Shown: positions 7,709 to 16,670, numbered from the stretch's first letter. The stretch is 42,509 bases of DNA from Spirochaetota bacterium (GCA_029560805.1 JAKQKE010000137.1:1-42509); one strand, 5' to 3'. Translations and numbers: made by a program. Notes: generated by a model not told the origin, from the sequence alone.

Positions 7709-9490
7709 CTAGCCGCGCTTCTGGCGGTCGCGGCTCTCGGGGCCGTGGTCGCCGGCGTCGAACGACTCGATGATCGACTGGAGTATGGTCTCGCTCTCGG
7801 CGGCGTTCTCCCCGAGCAGGTAGGCTATCTTCTGCACGGTGGCCACGTTCTTGCGTATCACGGCCTTGGCCTGGGAGACGACCCGATCCCGGCGTATCCA
7901 CGGCACGGTCACGTCCTGGAAGATGCCGCCGACGACGAGCCCCGGCTCGACCGCGAAGATCGAGCCCGACAGCACGCGGCCGTCGAATTTGACGTCGCGA
8001 GGACCCGATTCGCGACGGTTGCCGTTGGCCGGCTCCGATAGCCCGTCGTCGGCGAAGGCCGCCTCGAAGAGCTGCCAGAACGGCACGAGCCTGCGGAGGT
8101 CGGCGCCCTCGAGCCCCGGCTTGGCGTCGAACATGGCCTCGACCTCGGGCCCGAGTAGCCTGGCGAAGGGCCGGTTGCACTCGACGACCCGGAGGTCGGT
8201 ATCGACGAGCACGACCCCGGACGGCATGGCCTTGATCAGCGCGTTGGCCTTCTTCTGCGCAAGCTGGCGCATGTACGACACGCACATCGTGCGCTCGGCC
8301 TTGCCGGAGATCATCGCGGCGGCGAAGGCCCGGCAGCTGTCGTAGCCGCAGGACGAGCAGTTGAGTTCGTGCTCGGGCCGGGTCTTGCCTATCGAGCGGA
8401 GCGCCTCGGACACGGACTCCTCGGAGGGGCTTTCATTGGCTACAGGCTCGGCCACCCTCTCGGCGACGGGGGCAGATTGCGCGTCGCGGCGATCGGCCGA
8501 GGAGCGGGCGTAGTCGAGTACCGCGAGGCGCTTGCGTACCGAGCCGGCGCGGTGCTGGGCCTCGGGCCCGTTGACGCAGCCGCCTTCGCAGGCGAGCAGC
8601 TCGAGGAAGATGGGCGAGCGTCCGTCGTAGGCCTCGAGGCCGTCCAGGGCGCGCTCGATCTGCCCGAGGCCGGAGTACGAGACGCAGTGGGCCGCCAAGC
8701 CGGGCGCGTACTTCTTGACGCCGGCTATCATGCCGCCGTCCACCGGGTAGAGCGAGCCCTTCGCCGCCTTGTCGGGGTAGAAACGCTCGTTTCCGGTTAT
8801 CGGGGCGGCATAGGGGTCGAGGCCCTCCTGCTCGAACCAGGCGCGCAGTTCCTTGAAGGTGACGGCCGCGTCGACCGCGCCGGCGGAACGGTCTGCCTCG
8901 CGCTTCTTGCCGATGCACGGGCCGATGAACACGACGGCGGCGCCGGGGCCGAGCGACGCTTTGAGCTCGGCGGCGTGGGCGACGAGCGGGGAGGCGAGCG
9001 GCGACAGGAAGCCGGTCAGCTCCGGCCTGTAGAGGAGTAAGTAGTCGTTGACGACGGGGCAGGCGCTCGAAAGGATCACGCGGCCGGGGCCGGAGTCCTT
9101 GGCGCCCGAGAGGGTGGCGGCCAGGGAACGCGATACCGAGTCGGCCCCGCGCGCGGTCTCCGACACGAGGGCGAAGCCGAGCGAGGTAAGCGACGAGATC
9201 AGCCTGGCGGGTTCGAGCTCAGGGAATTCCGACGCGAAGGACGGAGCGAGGCTCGCGACCACGGTCGGCTTGATGCCGATCAACGCCTTGGCGCGCTCCA
9301 CGTCCGACCGCACCTTCTTGGCTTCGGCTGGGCAGACCTCGACGCAGTGGCCGCAGAGCACGCACAGCTCGGGCACGACGCTGGCCTTGCCCTCGCAGAC
9401 CCTGATGGCCTTGACCGGACACTCGCGCACGCACTTGTAGCAGTCCTGGCAGGCCGCGCTCTCGGTGCGGATGGGTTCGTAGTTGGGCAT
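7709..9490 (-). CDS. HydS-like sensory [FeFe]-hydrogenase with PAS domain
   Basis: 593 residues from ATG 9490. GGGGAG sits 8 nt upstream of that ATG but only 2 nt from the alternative TTG at 9496, so ATG is chosen. Order of parts: two [4Fe-4S] ferredoxin motifs (C14/17/20/24 and C43/46/49/53); an H-cluster domain with L1 SSACP (C144), L2 PCIGKK (C192) and L3 LACEGGC (C301, C305); a further Fe-S motif CxxCxxxxC (C378, C381, C386) with C403; then a PAS domain (about 415-520) and a helical tail. Cysteines that would hold the [4Fe-4S]H cluster are kept, but the proton-relay cysteine of L1 is Ala. That, together with the PAS, fits the sensory group C type rather than a catalytic enzyme. It lies between a [2Fe-2S] protein and a SpoIIE phosphatase. 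Confidence 0.87.
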   Translation of the reverse strand: MPNYEPIRTESAACQDCYKCVRECPVKAIRVCEGKASVVPELCVLCGHCVEVCPAEAKKVRSDVERAKALIGIKPTVVASLAPSFASEFPELEPARLISSLTSLGFALVSETARGADSVSRSLAATLSGAKDSGPGRVILSSACPVVNDYLLLYRPELTGFLSPLASPLVAHAAELKASLGPGAAVVFIGPCIGKKREADRSAGAVDAAVTFKELRAWFEQEGLDPYAAPITGNERFYPDKAAKGSLYPVDGGMIAGVKKYAPGLAAHCVSYSGLGQIERALDGLEAYDGRSPIFLELLACEGGCVNGPEAQHRAGSVRKRLAVLDYARSSADRRDAQSAPVAERVAEPVANESPSEESVSEALRSIGKTRPEHELNCSSCGYDSCRAFAAAMISGKAERTMCVSYMRQLAQKKANALIKAMPSGVVLVDTDLRVVECNRPFARLLGPEVEAMFDAKPGLEGADLRRLVPFWQLFEAAFADDGLSEPANGNRRESGPRDVKFDGRVLSGSIFAVEPGLVVGGIFQDVTVPWIRRDRVVSQAKAVIRKNVATVQKIAYLLGENAAESETILQSIIESFDAGDHGPESRDRQKRG

Positions 9491-9492
9491 GG

Positions 9493-9747
9493 TCAACGCT
9501 CCCCGAATTCGTGCTCCAGGATGTCTTCCACCGCCACGGGGTCCACCCCGCGGTAGACGCGGTCGCCGATGCGCAGGTTGGGGCCTTCCTTGCAGAGGCC
9601 CTCGCAGAGGGTCCCGTTGAATTCTATTCTAGCGTCGCGGCCCTCGCGCGCCAACCAGGCCTTGATCAGCTCGGCGTTGCGGGCGTTGCCCCTGGCATAG
9701 CACGATGATCCCATACAGATGGCGATGACGACGGGGGCTGCTTGCAT
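9493..9747 (-). CDS. Thioredoxin-like [2Fe-2S] ferredoxin (NuoE/HydC-type)
   Basis: 84 residues. Four cysteines are in the NuoE arrangement: C11 and C16 (CMGSSC), then C48 and C52 (CEGLC) followed by GPNLRIGD. This fold carries a [2Fe-2S] cluster and passes electrons in hydrogenases and complex I-like enzymes. It is the first gene of the minus-strand unit [2Fe-2S]-hydrogenase-phosphatase; its TGA is 3 bp before the hydrogenase ATG on that strand. No ribosome site precedes ATG 9747. A strong promoter ends 6 nt before the ATG, so the message may be leaderless. Confidence 0.9.
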   Translation of the reverse strand: MQAAPVVIAICMGSSCYARGNARNAELIKAWLAREGRDARIEFNGTLCEGLCKEGPNLRIGDRVYRGVDPVAVEDILEHEFGER

Positions 9748-9753
9748 GGACTA

Positions 9754-9782
9754 ATAATATATAAATATATCGATAATGTCAA
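9754..9782 (-). promoter_or_regulatory. Promoter of the hydrogenase-sensor operon, probably leaderless
   Basis: On the minus strand: TTGACA (9782-9777), a 17-bp A/T-rich spacer, and TATTAT (9759-9754), with only 6 nt before ATG 9747. Confidence 0.8.
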
Positions 9783-9817
9783 TCGAAAGACCGGGCGAGC
9801 GCGGCTACGGACGGCTC

Positions 9818-10168
9818 TCAGCCGGCCCGGTAGGATTGCCTGGACAGCTCGAGGTAGACGGCGTCGGCGAGCCCGAAGCCGGCGTTCTTCGACATGTCCT
9901 TGGCGTATTCGTCGTAGAGCATGTCGCTGAAGATCTCCTCGGCCTGGCCGCCGTCGATCAGGCCAGACTTCTCGACGGTCCCTCGCATCTCCTTGAGCAT
10001 CATGTTGACGAAGATGGACTCGAACTCCTGGCACTGCTCGTACAGCTTGCTTGAGCGGTCTATCATCGTTCCGCCCGAGGCGGAGCGGGCGCCGAGGCCC
10101 TGGGCCGGGGCGCGGGGTACCTGAAGCGAGCGGTTCTGGTAGGCCAGCGTGGCGCTATCGATGGTCAC
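9818..10168 (-). CDS. flgJ: Flagellar rod-binding protein, FlgJ N-terminal type
   Basis: 116 residues. The segment LYEQCQEFESIFVNMMLKEMR and the later EIFSDMLYDEYAKDMSK are the FlgJ N-terminal rod-capping domain. The C-terminal muramidase domain of enterobacterial FlgJ is absent, as is usual in spirochaetes. The protein is exported and helps rod assembly through peptidoglycan; a separate hydrolase would be required. It follows flgG by 6 bp on the minus strand and ends the flagellar block. Confidence 0.88.
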   Translation of the reverse strand: MTIDSATLAYQNRSLQVPRAPAQGLGARSASGGTMIDRSSKLYEQCQEFESIFVNMMLKEMRGTVEKSGLIDGGQAEEIFSDMLYDEYAKDMSKNAGFGLADAVYLELSRQSYRAG

Positions 10169-10174
10169 GGAGCG

Positions 10175-10969
10175 TTACCTCTTGAGGCTGGTGGCGGTGC
10201 CGAGCATGTTGTCGCTCGTCTGGATGGCCTTGGAGTTGAACTCGTAGGCGCGCTGGGCGACGATCATGTTGACCATCTCCTTGACCACCGACACGTTCGA
10301 CATTTCCAGGAACTTGTGGACGGTCTTACCCATGCCGTCGAAGCCGGGGCGGCCGGGTATGGGGTCGCCGGTGGCGTTCGACTGCTTGAACAGGTTCTCG
10401 CCGACGGCGGTCAGGCCGACCGGGTTCGGGAAGCGGTACAGCTCGAGGCGGCCGACGTCCACCGGGTCGTCCTGGCCGGGAACCTTGACGGAGATGCGGC
10501 CGTCCTGGCTGATCGACAGGGTCTCGGGTATGAAGTCCCGGGGCAGCACGACCTCGGGCATCATCTTGTAGCCGTTCGAGGTGACGAACTGGCCCTCCGA
10601 GTCGATCTTGAAGGCGCCGTCGCGGGTATAGGCGTAGCTGCCGTCGTACATCATCACGCGGAAGAAGCCGTCGCCCATGATCGCTATGTCCGAGAAGTTC
10701 TCGGTGTTCTGGAGGTTGCCCTGGGCGAACTCACGTTGGGTGGCCGACAGCTTGACGCCGTGGCCCATCTGCACCGGCACCGGCACGACGGTGTCCTCGG
10801 TGGCGGGCGTACCGGCTACGCGGACCGTCTGGTAGATCAGGTCCTCGAAGTCGGCGCGCATCTTCTTATAGCCCGAGGTGTTCACGTTGGCCAGGTTGTT
10901 CGAGATCGTGTCGATATTGGCCTGCTGGCCGATCATGCCGCTGGCGGCCGTCCATAAGCTTCGTACCAT
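10175..10969 (-). CDS. flgG: Flagellar basal-body rod protein FlgG
   Basis: 264 residues, the standard size for FlgG. The N-terminus MVRSLWTAASGMIGQQANIDTI followed by SNNLANVNTSGYKK is the rod/hook/filament family signature. The C-terminus (EMSNVSVVKEMVNMIVAQRAYEFNSKAIQTSDNML) is the matching C-terminal FlgG motif. FlgG forms the distal rod and is exported by the flagellar type III system without a cleaved signal. It follows flgF after 9 bp and precedes flgJ. Confidence 0.95.
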   Translation of the reverse strand: MVRSLWTAASGMIGQQANIDTISNNLANVNTSGYKKMRADFEDLIYQTVRVAGTPATEDTVVPVPVQMGHGVKLSATQREFAQGNLQNTENFSDIAIMGDGFFRVMMYDGSYAYTRDGAFKIDSEGQFVTSNGYKMMPEVVLPRDFIPETLSISQDGRISVKVPGQDDPVDVGRLELYRFPNPVGLTAVGENLFKQSNATGDPIPGRPGFDGMGKTVHKFLEMSNVSVVKEMVNMIVAQRAYEFNSKAIQTSDNMLGTATSLKR

Positions 10970-10978
10970 CGTTTACCC

Positions 10979-11827
10979 CTACACCTTGGCTACTTCGTTG
11001 ATGAGCTTGCCGAGGCTCGCGTCCTCGGTCTGTATGGTCTTCTGGTTGGCCTCGTAGGCGCGGTTGACCTCGATCATCCTGACCATCTCGGTGACCGGGT
11101 TGACGTTGGACGCCTCGGTGAAGCCCTGGATTACCTTCGGCCGGTCAAGCCCCTCGAGGGCGACGGCCTGGCCGGACTCCTCGGTGGAGCGCCAGAGGCT
11201 CGAGCCCTGCTTGGCTATGTAGCGAACCGTCTCGAAGTCGACGAGCTTGAGCGTATCGAGGAGCACCGGCTCCCGCCACTCGTTCTGCTCGCGGCCGACG
11301 AGGTCGAGCGGGTCGTCCTGGTAGTCGGCGTTGACCCAGACGCGGCCGTCCTTGTCTATCTGGAAGTTGTTCTGCTTGACGCGTATGGGGCCAGCCTCGC
11401 CGAGCACCGGGTAGCCTTCCTTGGTCTCGAGGTAGCCTTCCTTGCCGAGTACGAAGGAGCCGTTGCGGGTATAGCGCTCGCCCTGGGGGGTCGAGACGCA
11501 CATGAAGCCCGCGCCGTCGAGCGCCACGTCGTAGTCGCTGTCGGTGCCCTTGAGGGCGCCCTGCTCCAGCTCGGTGAACACCTCGTTGGCCTCGACGCCG
11601 GTGCCGACCTTGCCGATGACCGGGGCCATGTCGCCGGAGCCGAGCGGGTGCAGGTACTGGCCGTCGTCGCCCATGCGCCTGAGGAGGAGCTGCGCGAAGG
11701 CCTTGCTGACCGTCACGTCGCGCTTGTAGCCGTCGGTGTCGATATTGGCGAGGTTGTTGGCTATCGCGTCGAGCCTGACCTGCTGGGCGGCCATGCCGCT
11801 GGCTCCCGTATACCATCCTCTGATCAT
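10979..11827 (-). CDS. flgF: Flagellar basal-body rod protein FlgF
   Basis: 282 residues with the same end motifs as FlgG: MIRGWYTGASGMAAQQVRLD then ANNLANIDTDGYKRD at the N-terminus, and EMVRMIEVNRAYEANQKTIQTEDASLGKLI at the C-terminus. Its divergent middle and its place immediately before flgG identify it as the proximal rod paralogue FlgF (FlhO in some spirochaetes). It lies 58 bp downstream of an unknown gene on the same strand, likely one transcript. In T. pallidum the corresponding flagellar genes are also adjacent, which supports the call. Confidence 0.88.
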   Translation of the reverse strand: MIRGWYTGASGMAAQQVRLDAIANNLANIDTDGYKRDVTVSKAFAQLLLRRMGDDGQYLHPLGSGDMAPVIGKVGTGVEANEVFTELEQGALKGTDSDYDVALDGAGFMCVSTPQGERYTRNGSFVLGKEGYLETKEGYPVLGEAGPIRVKQNNFQIDKDGRVWVNADYQDDPLDLVGREQNEWREPVLLDTLKLVDFETVRYIAKQGSSLWRSTEESGQAVALEGLDRPKVIQGFTEASNVNPVTEMVRMIEVNRAYEANQKTIQTEDASLGKLINEVAKV

Positions 11828-11885
11828 GCGCGTCCCTCCGCCTTCTATTACTATATCGGCGGCGGAGGCGCCCGGGTTTAGGGAC

Positions 11886-12338
11886 TTAGACCGTCACGAG
11901 GCCCCCGGCGTCGACCTCGGTCAGGAAGATGCGCTCGTAGCGCCCCGAATGGTCGAAGCGGATCTTCGGGGCGTAGGTGCTCATGAAGAAGAACATGACG
12001 TCGCTCATGTCGTCCTGCGATTCGACGAGGGCGTAGCGGTAGTATATCTCGCCCTCGTGGTCGACGAGGACCGCTCGCCTGCGCTCGTCCTTCTCGGTCT
12101 CCGGGTCCGTAGCCGCGCGCAGGGTGGCGCGCAGGCCGCCGTAGTACGAGCGCGCGAGCAGGTAGAGGTTGAGCTTGCCGCCGGCGTCCTTGTAGTACAG
12201 CTCCGCGATGCCGCCCATGGCCGGAACCGAGCCTATGATGCGGTACTTGTCGGCCTGTACGATGGGAGACCAGCGGACCGTGTAGAACGCATCGTCGCCC
12301 TTGACGGACTTGCTTACGTCGTATGCCATCGCGGGCAT
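11886..12338 (-). CDS. Unknown protein upstream of the flagellar rod genes
   Basis: 150 residues from ATG 12338 (MPAMAYDVSK); a second in-frame ATG at 12329 would give 147. No family recognised. The sequence alternates strand-like segments (DAFYTVRWSPI, KLNLYLLARSYYGG, GEIYYRYALVE, MSDVMFFFMS) and ends GGLVTV, suggesting a small soluble beta-rich protein with no signal peptide or membrane segment. It is the first gene of the minus-strand unit ending in flgF-flgG-flgJ, so a flagellar role is possible. No clear ribosome site or promoter was found upstream; CATACC lies 8 nt before the ATG but without a convincing -35. Confidence 0.6.
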   Translation of the reverse strand: MPAMAYDVSKSVKGDDAFYTVRWSPIVQADKYRIIGSVPAMGGIAELYYKDAGGKLNLYLLARSYYGGLRATLRAATDPETEKDERRRAVLVDHEGEIYYRYALVESQDDMSDVMFFFMSTYAPKIRFDHSGRYERIFLTEVDAGGLVTV

Positions 12339-12507
12339 GGTAGCACGGTATGGGCGCCCGGTGATACTCCAGGGCGGAATGCCCCCCGCACTGTACATTC
12401 TTTGTAAAAAGGTATAAACTTCTTCAGTATCCGCTCCATGGCCGACCCCACCCGCCGACCTTAGCTGCAGAGGAGCGGCGCTACGTTCTATAAGGAAGTA
12501 TCGGATC
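12339..12507. promoter_or_regulatory. Divergent control region, flagellar unit / V-ATPase operon
   Basis: 169 bp between divergent genes. On the plus strand a weak pair TTGTAA (12402-12407) and CAGTAT (12425-12430) is 17 bp apart, and TATAAA lies at 12413-12418. AAGGAAG (12492-12498) is a good ribosome site for the first ATPase gene. No sigma-28 motif was seen on the minus strand. Confidence 0.35.
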
Positions 12508-12822
12508 ATGCGTGAGATCGTCGAGCGTGTCTTAGGGGCGGAGGACGAGGCCAAGTCCAGGATAGAAGCGGCCAGGAAGCGAGCGTCGGCCGTCAAGGCC
12601 GACGCCGATGAAGCGGCCGCCGCGTTCGTCGCCAAGGCGCGGGAGAAGGCGGTGGCGGACACCAGGGCCAGGCTGGACCAGGCCAGGGCCTCGGCCGAAC
12701 GCCTGATAGTCGCGGCCCGCGAGGCAGCCGACGCCGAGGCCGAGCGGAACGCCGGTACGGTAGCGTCGGAGCGCGAGTCGCTCGTCGCGGAGATCGTCGG
12801 CGTCATCGCCGGGCGGCCGTGA
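12508..12822 (+). CDS. V/A-type ATPase peripheral stalk subunit (G/H type)
   Basis: 104 residues, almost entirely one long Ala/Glu/Arg/Lys coiled coil (about residues 8-85), with no membrane segment. It heads the V/A-ATPase operon, the position held by the stalk subunit G (AtpH/NtpF) in other bacterial V/A operons. With subunit E it would form the peripheral stalk linking the A/B ring to the membrane subunit I. The ATG is preceded at 9 nt by AAGGAAG. The call rests on shape and position, since coiled coils carry little family signal. Confidence 0.78.
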   Translation: MREIVERVLGAEDEAKSRIEAARKRASAVKADADEAAAAFVAKAREKAVADTRARLDQARASAERLIVAAREAADAEAERNAGTVASERESLVAEIVGVIAGRP

Positions 12823-12838
12823 TGGAGGCGTGAGACCC

Positions 12839-13912
12839 GTGCCCTCCGCGATACGGACCTATGGGTTCCTGAGCGCCAAGCTCAAGGCCAGGATAAGTAA
12901 GACGATGCCTCCGGAGACGATGGACCGCCTGATAAAGGCGCGATCGCTCCCGGAGGCCGTTCAGTTTCTAAGGGGTACCGCCTACCAGGCGATCGAGGAA
13001 GCCTATACGGCGACCGGCGACTTGCGGGCCGGCGAGGCCCTGCTCCACGAGCGCGAGCTCCGCCTGTATACCGGCCTGTTCCGGTACCTGGACGAGCCGG
13101 TCCTGTCGTTCGTACGGGCGCTCGCGGCGCGCTACGAGATAGACCAGGTCAAGAACGCCGTCCGCTTATGGTTCGACGCCCACGTCCGGGGACGCGACGT
13201 GGCCGGTAAGTCCGGCTACCTGTTCCGCGGGACCATCGTGAACCGGATGGATGTTGACGCTATCGTACGTGCCGCCGATATCGAGGGCGTCGCCGCGGCG
13301 CTATCGGGCACTCCTTACGCGGCCATAGCGCGCGCCGAGCTACCCGCGGCCCAGGCGTCCCGCTCCGTGTTCTCGTTCGAGCTGGCGCTCGACCGCCGCT
13401 ACTACGACGAAGCCTTCGCGGCGGCGGCCAGCCTGGGCGGCCGCGACCGGGAAGCCGCCGAGCGCGCCCTCGGCGTCGACGTGGACCTACAGAACGTATC
13501 GTGGCTGATACGGTTCAAGGACTTCTACGGCATGGGCGCCGAAGACGCCATGAGCAGGCTGATACCCCGAGGCCGCGCTATCAAGCCGGCGGCCGTGGCG
13601 GCGGTATGGGATAGCGAGCGTGGTTCGCGCGGAGCGGGCGGCATAGGCTTGGACCTACTCGGCCGCTCGTATCCGGGCGTCGGCGCGATGATGGGCGGCG
13701 GCGGTTCGGCGGCCAAGTTGGCCGTGCTCGAGGCCGCCACACGGCGCGTCGCCGACGACGAGGCCGGGAAGAGCCTCTGCGGCTATCCGTTCTCGATAGG
13801 CGTCGTGCTGGCGTACTTCACCAAGAAGCGCGCCGAGATGCGCGCCGTAATGACTGTCCTGAACGCCAAGTACTACGCGCTCGCCGAAGAAAGGATACGG
13901 AGCTCCCTATGA
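12839..13912 (+). CDS. atpC: V/A-type ATPase subunit C (AC39/d family)
   Basis: 357 residues from GTG 12839. GGAGG (12824-12828) is 10 nt before this start but only 1 nt before the alternative GTG at 12830. The N-terminus AIRTYGFLSAKLKARIS and the repeating helical segments around YEIDQVKNAVRLWFDAH and VDLQNVSWLIRFKDFYGM fit the three-lobed vATP-synt_AC39 family. Subunit C is the socket coupling the central shaft (D, F) to the membrane ring K. It overlaps subunit I by 4 bp (ATGA). Confidence 0.9.
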   Translation: MPSAIRTYGFLSAKLKARISKTMPPETMDRLIKARSLPEAVQFLRGTAYQAIEEAYTATGDLRAGEALLHERELRLYTGLFRYLDEPVLSFVRALAARYEIDQVKNAVRLWFDAHVRGRDVAGKSGYLFRGTIVNRMDVDAIVRAADIEGVAAALSGTPYAAIARAELPAAQASRSVFSFELALDRRYYDEAFAAAASLGGRDREAAERALGVDVDLQNVSWLIRFKDFYGMGAEDAMSRLIPRGRAIKPAAVAAVWDSERGSRGAGGIGLDLLGRSYPGVGAMMGGGGSAAKLAVLEAATRRVADDEAGKSLCGYPFSIGVVLAYFTKKRAEMRAVMTVLNAKYYALAEERIRSSL

Positions 13913-15957
13913 TGTTCACCTCTCCGATGAGACTGCTCGCGGCGATGGTCCTGGACGCGGATTCGGACGCCATCGCCAAGGAGCTCCTGCGCCTCGGGGC
14001 GCTCGAGATGGTATCGATCAAGGAACTGCCCGGCGACTGGGCCTCGAGGCTCGGCAAGGCCGAGCCCAAGGTCAACCTGGCCAGGCTCGTCGAGCTGCGC
14101 AAGCGTGTCGAGGGCTTCATGGACATGGCCTCACCCCCGGTGGCCAGGCCGTCGCTCGACGGCTCCGCGGACGGGGAGCCCGCCGACCTCGACGTCGCCG
14201 GCAAGCGCCTGGACGCTATAGCGGCCGACATCAACGGCCTGCGGGAGCGCCAGAAGGACCTGCAGGACCAGATCCTGAAGCTCGGCGAGATACGCAGGCA
14301 GCTCGAGGCCTTCGGCGACCTCAAGGCCGGGGCGGCCGCGTCGTCGGCGTATTCGTTCCTGTCCATACGCGCCGGACTCATGCCGGCGGACGTCGCGGAC
14401 GGCCTCCACGAGGCCCTCGAGGGCATACCGTCGGTGGTGTTACCCTCGTCCGGGCGGGACGCCGCGGCCGCCTCGCAGGCTCGTCGACACGAGGCCGTCG
14501 GCGTCATGCTCGTTACGCTCAAGCGCGACGCGGCGCGGGTGGAGCCCATCCTCGAGCGGCTCGGCTGGGAGGACGCGAGGCTACCCGAGTCGGCCGGACA
14601 GGGCAACGCCGAGGCGCTCGAGACGATAGACCGCAAGATAGACGAGCTCCGGGCCAGGCAGGCGGCCTGCGTAGACGACCTGAACGCCTATTTCGCGTCG
14701 ATAGGCTCCGGCCTCGGCTCGATGTGGGCCGCCCTGAGGACCGAGGAGCTCATCGCGACGGTCCGCTCGGGCTTCGCGCGTACCGACCGTACCGTGCTGT
14801 TCTCGGGCTGGATCCCGGCCGAGAAAGCCGCCGCTGTCGAGGCGGGTATCCGGAAAGCGGCCTCCGGCGCCTGCTCGGTCGAGTGGCTGGAGCCCGGCAA
14901 GGGCGAGGCCGCCAGGCTCGAGGCGCCGGTGGAGATGCGCAACCCGAAACCCCTGAAGCCCTTCGAGGGCCTCGTGCGCAACTATGCGGTGCCCGAGTAC
15001 GGAAGCGTCGACCCGACCCCCTTCGTCGCGGTCGCGTACCTATGCATGTTCGGCCTGATGTTCGGCGACGCTGGGCACGGCCTCGTCGTGCTGCTCGTCG
15101 GCCTCCTCGGACTGGCCTCGGCGAGGCGATCCGGCAAGCCGGGCGACCTGTACCGCGTCATCGCGTACTGCGGCGGCGCGGCCATCGTCGCTGGCGTGTT
15201 GTTCGGCTCGTACTTCGGGATGCAGTGGCTGCCGCCGCTCTGGTTCGACTATCACGGCATCGTCAACGGCCACGAGGCCGCGGGCTCGGTACGCACCCTG
15301 TACGATATCCTGGGTCTCACCATACGCTTCGGCATGGTCGTGCTCGGGCTCGGCTTCGCGATCAACTGGGTCAACTTGTTCAGGAAGCGGGACTGGTTCA
15401 CGTTACTGCTCGACAAGGCGGGCGTCATCGGTGGCTGGATCTACGGCGCCGGCGCCTGGGCCGCGTTCTACTACGTGCGGCACGACTACCGGGAGCTGCC
15501 GCCGGTCGGGATCCTGGCCCTGCTGCTCGGCCTTCCCACTATGATCCTGGCCTTCAAGGCTCCCCTGGAATTTGTCATCCACGGCCGAGCCTCGGGCAAG
15601 CGCTTCAAGCCGGGCCTTATCGTCGACTTTGTCATGGAGTGGATAGTCGAGGTGCTGGAGATCTACTCCGGCTACCTCGCGAACACCCTGTCGTTCATGC
15701 GTGTGGCCGGGCTGGGCATAGCGCACGTGAGCCTGATGACGGCGTTCTTCCAGATAGCCAGGATGATAACGCCCGAGGGGCCGTTCTCGATCCCGGCTAT
15801 CCTGGTGCTCGTGCTCGGCAACGCGCTCGTCATAGCGCTGGAGGGCCTGTCCGCGGGCATCCAGTCGCTCCGCCTCAATTATTACGAGTTCTTCTCGAAG
15901 TATTTCAACGGTACCGGCAAGGCGTACCGTCCAATATCGTTCAAAGCCGCTGAATAG
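13909..15957 (+). CDS. atpI: V/A-type ATPase membrane subunit I
   Basis: 682 residues. The N-terminal ~350 residues are cytoplasmic and contain coiled coil (about 85-125 and 235-265), the arm that binds the peripheral stalks. The C-terminal half from about residue 365 is membrane-spanning with several helices (VAYLCMFGLMFGDAGHG, VLLVGLLGLA, AFYYV, SFMRVAGLGIAHVSLM, LVLGNALVIALEGLSAGIQSLRLNYYEFFSKYF). GDAGHG and the final LSAGIQSLRLNYYEFFSKYFNG are hallmark subunit I motifs. This subunit, with ring K, makes the ion half-channels. It overlaps subunit C by 4 bp. Confidence 0.96.
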   Translation: MMFTSPMRLLAAMVLDADSDAIAKELLRLGALEMVSIKELPGDWASRLGKAEPKVNLARLVELRKRVEGFMDMASPPVARPSLDGSADGEPADLDVAGKRLDAIAADINGLRERQKDLQDQILKLGEIRRQLEAFGDLKAGAAASSAYSFLSIRAGLMPADVADGLHEALEGIPSVVLPSSGRDAAAASQARRHEAVGVMLVTLKRDAARVEPILERLGWEDARLPESAGQGNAEALETIDRKIDELRARQAACVDDLNAYFASIGSGLGSMWAALRTEELIATVRSGFARTDRTVLFSGWIPAEKAAAVEAGIRKAASGACSVEWLEPGKGEAARLEAPVEMRNPKPLKPFEGLVRNYAVPEYGSVDPTPFVAVAYLCMFGLMFGDAGHGLVVLLVGLLGLASARRSGKPGDLYRVIAYCGGAAIVAGVLFGSYFGMQWLPPLWFDYHGIVNGHEAAGSVRTLYDILGLTIRFGMVVLGLGFAINWVNLFRKRDWFTLLLDKAGVIGGWIYGAGAWAAFYYVRHDYRELPPVGILALLLGLPTMILAFKAPLEFVIHGRASGKRFKPGLIVDFVMEWIVEVLEIYSGYLANTLSFMRVAGLGIAHVSLMTAFFQIARMITPEGPFSIPAILVLVLGNALVIALEGLSAGIQSLRLNYYEFFSKYFNGTGKAYRPISFKAAE

Positions 15958-15972
15958 CCAAGGAGAGATGAG

Positions 15973-16332
15973 ATGATCGACGTACGGAAGCGTTTCGGGA
16001 AGAGGATAGGCGCGAGCCTGGTTGTGACGTTGGCGCTGCTATTGGCCTTCGGCGCGGTAGCCGGGGTATCGGCCCAGGAGGCCCGCGGCGCCGTGACGGT
16101 GTCGCCCGAGCAGGCCAAGGTGCAGCAGTTCGGCCTGATGGCCGCGGCCATCGCGTTCGGCCTCGGCGCGATCGGCGCCGGCATAGCCATAGCCAACGTC
16201 GGTGCTGCCGCGATGGGCGCGATCGGGGAGCGGCCCGAGATCGCCAGCCAGGCGCTGATCTTCATAGCGCTGGCCGAGGGCCTCGTGGTGTTCGGCTTCA
16301 TCACCGCGCTGATGATCCTGGGCAAGATCTAA
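15973..16332 (+). CDS. atpK: V/A-type ATPase proteolipid ring subunit K
   Basis: 119 residues. The N-terminus has a hydrophobic stretch (residues 15-34, ending GVSAQE) that looks like a cleavable signal or an extra helix. Two further helices then form one c-type hairpin: GLMAAAIAFGLGAIGAGIAIANVGAAA, loop MGAIGERPE, and ASQALIFIALAEGLVVFGFITALMI. E102 is the ion-binding carboxylate. It is a single-hairpin subunit rather than the doubled V-type form. Obvious polar partners that would mark Na+ binding are not evident, so H+ versus Na+ cannot be decided. AAGGAGAGATG gives a strong ribosome site, fitting the need for many copies. Confidence 0.93.
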   Translation: MIDVRKRFGKRIGASLVVTLALLLAFGAVAGVSAQEARGAVTVSPEQAKVQQFGLMAAAIAFGLGAIGAGIAIANVGAAAMGAIGERPEIASQALIFIALAEGLVVFGFITALMILGKI

Positions 16333-16338
16333 GGGACC

Positions 16339-16647
16339 GTGAAGTACTACGTGATCGGCGACGAGGATACCGTACTCGGCTTCGGCATGGTCGGCGTCGA
16401 CGGCAGGGCCGTCTCCGACGCGGCCGAGGCCGAGGCGGCCTTCGAGGCTGCCACCGCCGACCCCGACGTCGGCATCCTCGTCGTCACGGAGCGCGCCGCC
16501 GAGCTCATACGGCCACGCGTCGATCGTTACCTGTTCTCCGACGAGTTTCCGCTGATCGTGGAGATCCCCGACCGGCGGGGCCGCGTGCCCGGCCGCCCGA
16601 CGACGCGTGAGATGGTGAACAAGGCCATCGGGATCAAGCTGGGCTAG
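16339..16647 (+). CDS. atpF: V/A-type ATPase subunit F
   Basis: 102 residues from GTG 16339, 6 bp after subunit K. MKYYVIGDEDTVLGFGMVGVDG at the start and ILVVTERAAELIRPRVDRY in the middle are the Rossmann-like fold of subunit F, which sits on the central shaft and regulates rotation. Family size is about 100-110 residues. Symbol follows the V/A naming and is not the F-type b subunit. Confidence 0.92.
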   Translation: MKYYVIGDEDTVLGFGMVGVDGRAVSDAAEAEAAFEAATADPDVGILVVTERAAELIRPRVDRYLFSDEFPLIVEIPDRRGRVPGRPTTREMVNKAIGIKLG

Positions 16648-16670
16648 GCGACGGATATAAGGATGAAGAG

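Noticed and set aside
12408-12430. TTGTAA/CAGTAT as the main V-ATPase promoter
   Set aside because: Correct spacing but only 3 of 6 matches at the -10; recorded as weak in the control region rather than as a promoter.
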